Source: Trichosporon coremiiforme
Taxonomy: Eukaryota > Basidiomycota > Tremellomycetes > Trichosporonales > Trichosporonaceae
Direction: 5' to 3'
Assembly (NCBI GenBank): GCA_039545355.1
Contig: BCJJ01000018.1
Location: 620,001-684,000 of the forward strand
DNA length: 64,000 bases
Made by a program: the position numbers and the translations under genes. Below, piece by piece: positions 55,010-64,000 of this stretch (the stretch's first letter is position 1; each line of letters begins with the position of its first letter). A model generated the notes under the pieces. The model was not told the origin of the DNA. It saw nothing but the letters and a program-made list of their open reading frames with translations, and did no database searches.

Positions 55010-55090
55010 TGGGACGAGGGCGGATCGAACGCCCGACCTCAAGAATTGAGTATCTTCACTCTCGCGCTCTCCCAACTGAGCTATCATCCC
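55010..55090 (-). tRNA. tRNA-Phe (GAA) with an 8-nt intron
   Basis: 81 nt. Acceptor GGGAUGA pairs with UCGUCCC, D arm GCUC-AGUUGGGA-GAGC, T arm GGGCG-UUCGAUC-CGCCC, discriminator A. The anticodon stem CGAGA pairs with UCUUG around loop GUGAAG, anticodon GAA, as in yeast tRNA-Phe. An intron of about 8 nt sits after position 37. Confidence 0.92.
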
Positions 55091-55460
55091 GAGATTTGTA
55101 ATTGCTGATGACCCTCGTCGAGCGCGTCCATGGGCAGTGGCCAAAGCGTATTTTCGCGGAATCGTCTGCGCGCATGTTCTCTTGGGTTGTATTCTGCATT
55201 CGAATGCTGGAACTGCGGGAGTATCAGAGGAAGGGGCTTGAGTCAGAATGAGCGGTGGTGTGGCAGTTGTCATGTGTAGCGAATGACGGTTAAGCACCTA
55301 TATGTATGCCACAGTGCGCAAGCACGTCATCCTCGGCCCAGGAGGGAGGGTGGTGCAGGGTATACATCTGCAAGCAACTGCCACTGCACTCGGGCAAGCC
55401 TGGAATGCATCGAATCACTACCAGGGACGAGGGAGAGGCACTCGACCGGTGACGTGGCGG

Positions 55461-55689
55461 TTACAGCTGCTTTTTGTCCTTGCCCAACTGCTTTTGGTCT
55501 GCTGATCGTCCTCGAGTTGGTTCCGCCTTCGTCTGTCGTCAGAGGGCAGTTTACGCACAGAGTACTTACTCGCTGCGTCTGATCCGAGCTCCTCTTCTGC
55601 TCCCGCCGTCGAGACTCTCCTCGTCGCCGCTCCTCGGCCTCTCGAACCTCATCATGTGCCATCTTGTTCAGACAGAAGCTCCAGAACAT
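55461..55689 (-). CDS. Tiny highly charged two-exon protein, unidentified
   Basis: Start at 55689 (MFWSFCLNK then MAHDEVREAEERRRGESRRR) or at the second ATG, 55662. A 37-nt intron with donor gtaagt and a CTGACGACAG end follows the codon run SSDQTQR. The second exon reads TKAEPTRGRSADQKQLGKDK and KQL before a TAA. The product is about 54-63 residues, Arg/Glu then Lys-rich, likely helical. The canonical intron and clean frame argue for coding; there is no known family I can name. Lies 370 bp beyond tRNA-Phe. Confidence 0.45.
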
Positions 55690-56751
55690 TTTGCTGATCG
55701 TCGTTCGTAGGTGTCACGCGCACAGTTCTCCGACGTTTCGTCGAGCTTTGTAGTAATGATGCCACTAGTGGGCAACTACACGCGCCGACGCGTCGCGAGT
55801 CCGGTTCCGAGGCACTCGGGCTGCGAGGCTGTGTGGTCTCACCCTGACAGGCGCCGACCACGGCAGCCTTCACATATATAAGCCAACCGGCGTCCGCTAT
55901 GTCAGCGGGGCTGTTCGGCTCATCGATCAGGTACATGTGAACACTTTCCAAGCGTCACTACTGGCGTGCTAATGTTCGTGCGAGGCTGTGGTCGTTGTGA
56001 AGTGCCCGAGTGTATGTGTTGGAGAAGTATAGCACGCGGCGACGCCCAACGCGCGTCTCCTCCGTAACCCTTGCCCACTTTTTCATCGCTCTGCACTCCT
56101 CTGTGAACACATACCGACTTCAGACCTTCCCAAGCAAAGGCACTTGGGCACCTGCCTCGCGTCCGTGCCACACCAGTATGCTAAGAGGATCACGGATCAG
56201 GGCCCATCACGTGACCACACCAACCAAAACTGGGCGAAAGGTCGGGCAAGTCCGAGTCAGAAAATACCGATTTTTGTGAATTAATCCTATCAGATAAAGC
56301 CTAGCCGCATCGGTAGCGCGGGTCATGCGGCCTTGCGGGCGGGGACGGCGGGGTTTGGCTTGGCTCGGCAGGGTTGCAAGGAAAAAAGTCTACGTGCCCC
56401 TCTGGCGCAGCCCCCCGTGTCAGCTGTTGTCAGCCTCGACCGAGTCAACTCTGCACTCTGTTCCACGCTCATCTGAATCCGACGCTCACACGCATTTGCG
56501 CCTCCAGATTAGAGAGAACTGGAAGGGAAGAACGACTCCCATCGCAACGACAACGACCGGCTCATTCTCGGAATTAGGTTGGCCGGATAACTCTCCCCAA
56601 CTCTATCAACAGCTCGGCCGACGAGGACATCCACGACCACCGCACCCGCCCGACGACCCAGAACAGCACCGCCATCGTCTCAGCGACCACCCGCAGCGGT
56701 TGCAACATCAGGACCTCCCCCCTCCCAACTCCCTATCATCCCCCATCCACC
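55690..56751. other. Intergenic, promoter of the AIF-like gene
   Basis: About 1.06 kb. The plus strand from 56500 is pyrimidine- and CACC-rich leader. Earlier parts hold only short frames. Confidence 0.4.
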
Positions 56752-58286
56752 ATGACATCAACGAAGACCGTCCTCGTCCTCGGCGGCTCGTACGGTGGAG
56801 CCCGCGCGGCCCGCATCCTCGCCGACACCCTCCCGCCAGACTGGCGAGTCGTCGTGCTCGAGCGCAACTCGCACATGAACCGTGAGTACCCCCACTTAGA
56901 TCGAAGACGATTGCTCGCTAACAGCCTACAGACGTTTATGTGTTCCCGCGCTTCGTCGTTCTGCCTGAACACGCTCCGAAGGGCTTCGTCCCGTACGACA
57001 ACATGTTCGCGACCCCCTCCTCCTCCGAGCCCACCGCCAACGGCAGCAAAGGCGAACCGAGCAAGAGCCGCAACATCGTGATCCAAGGTCTCGTCACCTC
57101 CATCTCGCCCCACAGCGTGACGTACCTCGCCCCGTCTCCGTCCTACGACGGCGTCACCGACTCTGGACACTCCGTCCGTCCCCACGAATCTCCCGCCGAG
57201 CGGGGAGTCGAAGAACACACCCTCCCCTTCGACTACCTCATCTACGCTCTCGGTGCCGGCCTCCCCGCCCCCTGCGACGTATGGGGCGAATCGCCCTCTC
57301 CTCCCTCCCCCGCCCGTGGCTCCAAGGTAGGAGGAGTCGAGTGGATGCAGCGACACCACGAGACGATCCGCTCCGCCGCCTCAGTTGCGATCATCGGCGG
57401 CGGCGCGCTCGGCATCCAGTTCGCAACCGACATTAAATCGCAATGGCCCGAGAAGACCGTCACATTGATCCACTCCCGCCAGACGCTGATGCCGATCTAC
57501 CCCGGCCTGCACGAGGTGGTCATGAAGAAGATGAAGGAACTCGGCGTGCGGACGATTCTGGGAGAGAGGGTCATGCAGTGGCCCAGTGAGGAGGACAGCG
57601 TGAAGCGCATCAAGACCGCGGGCGGTAAAGAGGTCGAGGCCGACGTCGTGCTGGCGTGCACTGGTCAGAGGCCGAGGGTTGGATTACTGAAGGACCTGGC
57701 GAACGTGGATCCCGTCTCGGGGCGGATTCGAGTCCGGCCGAGTCTCCAGATCGAACCCCTCACGCAGGTCGAGGAGATCGTCAACGGTGTTGATGGTCTC
57801 AGCGTCAATGGGGCGAATGGCGATGGTCCCAACGGCGAGAAAGAGGAGAAGACCGGGCTCGGACACATCTTCGCCATTGGAGACTGCGCGCATACCTCCG
57901 CCATTCAGGCTGGACACACGGCATACTGGATGGGCGAGTGTGCGGCCCACAACGTCGTCAAGCTCATCAACGCCTCTGTCAACTCGAAAGCCAACGGCCA
58001 CGCGAACGGCCACAGCAACGGCGACGTCAAGCCGAACGGCACGGCCAACGGCTCAGCCAAGACAGAGGGCGACGCCTCGGACGTGCAGCCCGTGATCTGC
58101 AACGGCGTCGAGCTCGAGATTTACGTCCCCGGCGCGCCTGCCATCAAGCTCACGCTCGGCATGACGGACTACGTGACGCATTACCGCTCGGGCGACATTG
58201 GGGAGGAGACCGACGGCGTGCCCGACCTCCAGGCGAGGTTGATGTGGCCGTCTGTGAATGCGGGCGATCTTCCAGATGACGCTTAG
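56752..58286 (+). CDS. AIF/FSP1-like FAD-dependent oxidoreductase
   Basis: Pyridine-nucleotide oxidoreductase of the AIFM2/FSP1-like group, which reduces quinones with NAD(P)H. Two exons. The FAD-binding Rossmann motif is VLVLGGSYGGARAARIL (GxGxxG variant), followed by VVVLERNSH and, after the intron, VYVFPRFVVLPEH. The NAD(P)H site is VAIIGGGALGIQFATDI; the ACTGQRP and IFAIGDCAHT motifs close the FAD fold. An Asn/Gly/His-rich insertion (KANGHANGHSNGDVKPNG) sits between the AxxxG(D) motif region and the C-terminal domain (IKLTLGMTDYVTHYRSGD). About 496 residues. The quinone-reductase role is inferred from the family. Confidence 0.85.
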
Positions 58287-58654
58287 GTCGTCGGTGATGA
58301 TGGAGGGACGGATGGCATGTTCGTTTAACTCGCGACTCGCAACTCGCCGCTCGGCCAGATTGATATTATTAGATACATCATTATGCTGCTGTATATTACA
58401 ATGCGCGGGGCTCGTGTGCGCCCGATATCTCCTACTACAACTGAACAGAAGCTGGTGTGCTGCTTCTGTTTCGCGCCTGGGCCTGGGCCCCCATTCGAGA
58501 TCCGCCTTCGCCCGCCAGATCTCGCTCACTCGTCATGTCAGATCGTTACGCTTAAGCGGCACCGCCCTCCGGCTCATGCTCGCTTGAGCCTGTTTGCGTA
58601 TGGCTCGTCCAACTCGCGTTCACGCTCGCGTCACTCGCACTTTCGCACCCGCGC
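58287..58654. other. Convergent 3' intergenic region
   Basis: Holds the 3' ends of the AIF-like gene (plus) and the next gene (minus). No coding signal. Confidence 0.45.
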
Positions 58655-60228
58655 TCAGAGCTTCTTCGCCAGGAACCACGTGTCGACGGACGAGCCCGCA
58701 CCCCATGGCGTCGAGGGAGGCTTTCGTCCGAGAGCGATGGAGGACACGAGCTCGTACCCGATGCCGTCGAGGGCGTAGAGGAGGGCACACATGAGCTGGC
58801 CACCGAGCTCAGAGTCGGTCATCGTGTTGAACGGGTCCGTCTTGAGGACCGCCTCCAGGCATCCACGTTCCGGCACGCAGTGACCCGCGAGTCCACCAGG
58901 GAATTCCTGCTTGTCAGCGCCGTCACCCCCGAAAAAGATGCAAAAGTGTAGCTGTCACGCAACACTGATGTGGGTACCTGGCCGGCAGTCCAGGCTGCGT
59001 ACAACTGGCCGTACACTTGAAACGTTGTTCACACCCGGCACATGTGAAAGGGCCGATGGCCAGGCACTGAGCCAGAGATAGAGGTTGAGGCAAAACTTAC
59101 ACTAAGCGTGTCGAGGAAGACCTGCCTGGCGTCGTTCGGCGCATCGATCATCTTGATGCTGTGCGTGTTCTCGTCGTCGAACCCGACCGAGAAGTACGCG
59201 CGGGCAACCATGGGTCCCTGCTTGAAAAACAGCGTGTCTCGGCTGCGGCCGGGCAGCTCGCACGAAGAGCTGAGGTGCCACCCAACTTTGGACAGCGAGA
59301 ACAGCAGGAACTCGACTAACCGCCGCGAGCGCACATCCTCGATTCCTCCTTCCCCTATGAAAGTCAGCATGCTGCATTGTTTCGTCTTTGTCTGTCTGGC
59401 GGCGTGCATGCCGTGCCGCGGACGGCGGTGGGGGTGAATGGGCCGTGCCTTGCGGCAACGCATATCTCGTGATCGCAGTCTTCCCACCTCCCACCCGCAT
59501 TTCGGGAAGGGGCATCGGTAAAATGCCACTCTTACGCCGCGCTGCAGTGGTGGAGGCATCGACCTCCTTGCACAGCCGGCGAGCGTGCCGGGCATGCGAT
59601 GCGACCGGTGCTTCTCGAGACCCTTTGGCCGCTGCTCGCGGTCGCAACTGACTAGCTCACGAAAATCTTCGCACTCGCACAGACAAACAGAAGTTCACTC
59701 ACAAGGTGCACCGAGGAGCTCCCAGTCCTGGACGGCGGGTCGCGGGGAGTGTTTCCGGGTGACCCCCTTCCAGCCGCGGCTGAGGGTGAGGTCGATCGCC
59801 TCGATGACCTTGGCGGGGAAGCCAAAGGTGCGGACGACGTTGCCCTCGGCCAGAGTCATAATGGCGAACGCTGGCCGGGGGGCGGGGTGGACGCTTGACG
59901 GGCGGCGGGCGGCGGGCATGAAGCTGTGGCGGTTCATCATCGGCGACATGGTGGAACATGGTCCCTGGCTCGGGGCGAGCGAGGGCGTGAGGGAGACCAG
60001 AGACGGGTTCGACAGCGTCGTTATTGACTGGGACGGAGGGGAGGACATGAACATGTCGGAGGAGGTCGTGCTGTAGCTGCTCGAGCGGGAGGGGATGACC
60101 GGCGCAGGGCCGGTGGGCTGGGCGACCATGGGCGACATTCGCATTGTCGTGTCGTAGCTCGGGGGCGCGCCCTTGTCGGCGGCAGTCGCTGGTGTCGGCG
60201 TCGTAGAAGGTGGGACGGTCGCGAGCAT
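58655..60228 (-). CDS. Fungal conserved-type protein of unknown function with disordered N-terminus
   Basis: Three exons. The first (60228 downward) is Ser/Pro/Thr/Met-rich (MLATVPPSTTPTPATAADKG, SPSLAPSQGPCSTMSPMMNR) and ends in a folded-looking stretch FAIMTLAEGNVVRTFGFPAK, DLTLSRGWKGVTRKH and QDWELLGAPW. The second gives RRLVEFLLFSLSKVGWHLSSS, RDTLFFKQGP and FSVGFDDENTHSIKMIDAPN. The third gives GCLEAVLKTDPFNTMTDSEL and TWFLAKKL. The pattern recalls a fungal family of unknown function with aromatic-rich helix-strand repeats; I do not assign a role. The third exon is behind a long intron of about 190 nt. A catatat TATA-like element lies near 60281. Confidence 0.7.
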
Positions 60229-63200
60229 AGCGATGGTGTGTGTGTGGGAGGGGGGAAGCGATGGGAGCTGGGAGCGAAGAAGGATATATGAGGGGGGAGA
60301 CCGAGTGTGGGAGGAAGGCACGGCCGGTATGCAGAGTATCGCTCTATCGCTCTCTGTACTGTCTGGGTGGGTTTTCGTACGTAGGAGGTCTCCTAGGTCA
60401 TGGTCATACGGTCGTAGATACGCAGGGTCAACCCTGAGTGAGGATCGAGCGGTGTCCCTGGCAGGGCACGACAGGGCGGCAGGGCACGGCAGCCGCACCA
60501 AAACTAGCTCAATCGAGCACCGGCAGCCAGTCTACAATCATGACGGGTGTACGGGTGTACGCTCATACGCTGATAGGGACTCTCTGCAGCCGCCAGGTGG
60601 ACAGGCGGACAGGCGTCAGCCGCTTGCAGCCTGATGCCTGCTGGCTGTACCATTAGGCGCATTCGTTCGGTCAAATCGGCCGCTTGCCTCCATTCTGACC
60701 ATTCTGGCGTGCTGCCCGCCGCACTCTGGCGTGCTAAAGTCAAGCCTCCCAGCGGCCAGCAGAATATCGGGCTGCGCACGTTGCGGTCCAACTTTAGTGG
60801 AGCGGCGGGGCGTGTCGCTTGCGCCGTGGGTTTGTGGGTTGGGTTGCACTGAGTGTGCATGTGGTGACGCTTGTGGACTAACTGACTGACCGAACGACCG
60901 AAGCTTGCGCCGAAGCGGAGCGGGCTCGCGGAGCGGCAAGCGCGGCGGGCACTGGCAGGTTGGAGCTGGGACAACTGCGGTGATGCGGTGGTGCGTCATG
61001 ATTGTGATACTGTGAGTGGTGCTCGATCCCAGTGTCCCAGTGTCCCAGCTCCCAGCGTCCCAACGCGTGCCTGACTCAGATGCGACACGTTGGCATGCAA
61101 CCGCGCGCTTCGCCGATTGGAGTTGGGTGGGATAATGGTGGGCGAACAGTCAGTCAGCACTCATCCTGGGATACCTGATAGAGCCTAGCGCACAGCCAGC
61201 GAGCCAACGTGCGCCTTTCCTCCATCAGCGGCGTCAACAGACTCAGGGCGTAAAGGGTCGGTCCCTTTCTCCTGGATACATCATTTCAGTCAGACTCCTT
61301 GCGGCGTTCTGCAATCCTTACGAAACGCTGCGTCCTCCCGACGTCGACCTTTCCTTGGGTCGTATGCTCTCATCCTCGTTCCGAGCGATTCCCCAGCGGA
61401 CTACGTTCCACCGAAACTTGATTTAGTTGCATTCGCATCCGAATCCGGCATTTCCCCCCGGTACACCAGGCACTTGGTAGCTGTCAGCTGCTCACTGCGC
61501 AGAACTGACACCGAGCCAAGCTAAGGACCTTCATTGCCGCAACTGGCATCTCACGCGTGCTATACGTGCTATTATAATCAATGGAATCAACGGAGGCGAG
61601 CGCGGAATGAACCTTATGATGACAGCAGCCACCGCCGCTCCGCCCCAGCCTCGCAACAGACGACCTGCCGGCTTACGCCATAGGTAAGCTTGGCTTGGCT
61701 TGACTATGCGTGCACAGAGTGCTCGAAGCGAGCACAAATAAACGGGATCTCCCACAAATCTGCCGTACCGTACGTACACCAAACGAAGATGCAGATCGCC
61801 GGCGAGCGCTCGGCAGCAGTGTGTGCGTTCTCGGCAGCTGTAGGTAGACGTACGTGCATGCAAGGTCGCTGCTCGGGCATTCCTGCAAAGTCAAGGGGTG
61901 GTTAGTCGTTCTGAAATTTGATGCACACCGGGAACAAGGTTGGGTTCGCTTCAGTTCTTTTGGGCTCTGGGAGAGAGATCGACCGAACGCCTTTTGAGAC
62001 ATGATGAGCAAGGTCAAGTGGGCTCTGATTGCTTGACGGCAAGCTGCGGTAAGAGATGAGGCTCGTAAAGTGGGATCTCGCAGGCTCGCACCCGTCTCAG
62101 CCGACCTCACTCCCACCATCGTAACTGGACGGCGGCTCAGTACAGGGAAGAATAAGGTGCAGCGTACCACCTCCCAGGACTCAGGGCACCAGGGTCCAAC
62201 CTTCGGCTTATCCCAGCTTCTCGTAGCTGGCTTACCTCACTTGTCCGCTTTGCTCATTGCTCACCTGACTCTTGAGACACACAGTTCAGGCAGAGTTCAG
62301 GCAAAGCTTCATTTTCGGGAGCAGCTCGCCCCCTTCGTGCGAGCTTGCTTCATGTCTCGTTGCTAGGTCTTGGCACGGATGGAGCATCCCATTGGCCTCC
62401 AGGTGGCATCTTCAAGCCGTTATCGGGGTTGAGCTATCGGACAGACTGCTCCCCATTTCGGCGCTGTGCGCAGTACGTGGCGATTGTGAGCCCCCTTGTC
62501 CGGTCACCCGCGGTTGCATGCATACGTACGGCTCCCCAGTGCTGTGTGGCAGTCATTGCAGTGAAGTGGACTTAACGCAGACCGAGTTGGAGCTAGCAGA
62601 CGACTGCTCGGTCTCGCTTTTCGCCACTGCGGGGCAGCATAATGCCACAGACCCACAGATACGGTCCCAGCCTCCCATGGTCTCATGCGAGCTTGGGCGG
62701 GCGCACAAAAGTTCCTCCGAAGAGCGACAGAGGCACGTAAAAGTCTACGCAAAGCGTAGAGCTACGACGAGTTCGGACCGAGCATCCGTCTGCTCCTGTG
62801 AGCCCCGTGTCTCCGTTGCTTGGCGAGCGAGGTACAGGTACAGTTGTCAGCAGGTACGAGCTGGAGGCACCAAGTGGCCAGGAACCGCAAGTGCACGGGG
62901 CAGGATGAAGGCACAGCTTCGACGGAGATGTGCACGGAGATGCGTTCGGCACGGGGTTGCACGGGGCCGTAGGGGGACAAGGTGCAGCTGCCCAGCAAGC
63001 TCAAGCTACCAGTTGCTAAAAGCAGAACGATACGAGGAATACAGTGCCGATGAACAGGTACTCTGAGATCGAGACAATGGCGCCATCGTCGTGTCAGTCT
63101 GCAACGCATGCTCGAATGCGAGTATGCATTGGTGGCGAGCAGGTGTGCGAGATCCCAGTCATCGCAAGAGGCAAGCGGCCAAGCGGACCCATGCGCAGTC

Positions 63201-64000
63201 TCAAACCGGGCATTGGGGAGGCACCCATCGTGTGATCTGAATGCTGAATGTCCCATTTGGTATATTCATTATTGTCCGCGTTCCAGCAATAATGACGGGT
63301 CCCACCGGAACCCAGAAGCAGAAGCTTAGTCTGCTTTAATCAGAGATGGACATGGTCAGCTTGTCTGAAAACTGAGGCGGAGGCGGTAGCAGAGAGAATA
63401 GCGAGAATGCGAGGAACACCAATTCATACGGCATCCTCTTTTGGGTACTCTGGGTACTCTGGGTACTCTGGGCTGGTTACGTTGCCACCACCTTTGGACT
63501 GTTAGCTGGATCTGAGACTCGCAAGACGTAGGACTGCGTCGCCTTGCGTCGGCTTGGCCGGCTTGTGTCGTTGACATGGCCACACTGTCTGCCCGCTTCA
63601 TCGCTTCCAGCGGCCACAGGCCGATCTGTCGCCATCCATCGTCCCACCTCAGCAGCCGAGCAGAAACAACCCTCCGGCATACCTTTCGGCGTCTCCGGCG
63701 ACGCTAGCAGGCAGCAGTGATCGACGGGCAGTGCTCTATCCTCTCTACTTCCAGCAGATCCCTGCCGTGTCCGACGAGATGCATAGCATACAGGTAAACG
63801 TCGTCCCGCTTGCCCGACCCCTCACCTTCTTCCCTCAGTCGTCCCTCAGAACAGTGCCAGAAAAGCGTGCAAGGAGCGCTCCGAGCGAGGGTTCCAGCAC
63901 CCGTTAGCTTCGTTGGCTTGGGCTGTGCAAAGTTCTCCGTTCAGATCCCTCAGACTTACGTTATACTTCCTGGATACTTCCTCCCACGTGCCGAAGAACT
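60229..64000. other. Intergenic, 3.8 kb, no supported gene
   Basis: Begins with the promoter of the preceding minus-strand gene. Frames are short; the longest (62272-63066, plus) has no domain, no splice support and starts inside a larger shadow. Short tandem repeats occur near 61030 (cccagtgt) and 63445-63470 (gggtactct). Confidence 0.4.

Noticed and set aside
62272..63066. 264-codon plus-strand frame in the right intergenic region
   Set aside because: No domain, no splice signals in the local style, biased composition; random openness in GC-rich DNA.
1..64000. Transposons, CRISPR arrays, retroelement polyproteins or a secondary-metabolite cluster
   Set aside because: No transposase, reverse transcriptase, terminal repeats or regularly spaced arrays seen; the LACTB2-like gene has no polyketide neighbours.

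Overview
The window is nuclear DNA of a GC-rich basidiomycetous yeast, most likely a tremellomycete of the Trichosporonales type. That placement is inferred from style and not from a database match. The coding regions are GC-rich. Almost every gene is cut by short introns with GTGAGT or GTAAGT donors, a CTGAC or CTAAC branch motif close to a CAG acceptor, and lengths of about 35-60 nt. Exons were joined by hand, using reading frame and family conservation.

Layout. 1-9467 holds a partial acidic/basic nuclear-type protein, the PP2A leucine carboxyl methyltransferase PPM1, a FUN14 mitochondrial membrane protein, the TPR protein TTC27/Emw1, a small DUF2423-type basic protein, proteasome subunit alpha-1 and a DapA-family aldolase. 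9468-15119 is a 5.6 kb stretch without a recognisable product. It contains a promoter-like start near 11289 and a chain of intron-like signals to about 13 kb. 15120-28520 holds SOD1, HIS1, a Y_phosphatase2-family pseudophosphatase, a 1477-residue disordered protein ending in an AST1-like MDR domain, the actin capping protein beta subunit and the Mg2+ channel MRS2. 28521-30845 looks intergenic. 30846-32366 is NADP-isocitrate dehydrogenase. 32367-36165 is largely empty apart from an intron-containing tRNA.

36166-47164 holds SDHAF3, a LACTB2-like metallo-beta-lactamase, the low-molecular-weight tyrosine phosphatase LTP1 with 3-nt and 6-nt exons, GAL7 with a motif cluster in its promoter, a Rheb GTPase and the AP-3 mu subunit. 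47395-60228 holds NSA1, an F-box/RCC1 protein, divergent histone genes H2B and H2A, a NOL11/Utp8-like propeller protein, tRNA-Phe, a tiny charged protein, an AIF/FSP1-like oxidoreductase and a fungal protein of unknown function. 60229-64000 has no supported gene.

Most genes are housekeeping and do not form a functional cluster. Several pairs are divergent and share promoters of about 230-470 bp: FUN14/TTC27, CAP2/MRS2, LACTB2-like/LTP1, APM3/NSA1 and H2B/H2A. Nucleolar and ribosome-biogenesis functions recur (NSA1, NOL11/Utp8-like, TTC27-type), as do mitochondrial functions (FUN14, MRS2, SDHAF3, IDP1).

The observations most worth testing are the micro-exons that assemble the LTP1 catalytic loop, five copies of an ACGGGAAT motif upstream of GAL7, a presequence-like extension without an AUG on IDP1, the Cys-to-Asp change in the Oca-type phosphatase, the missing CAAX box of Rheb, and the unexplained intron-rich locus at 11.3-13 kb.
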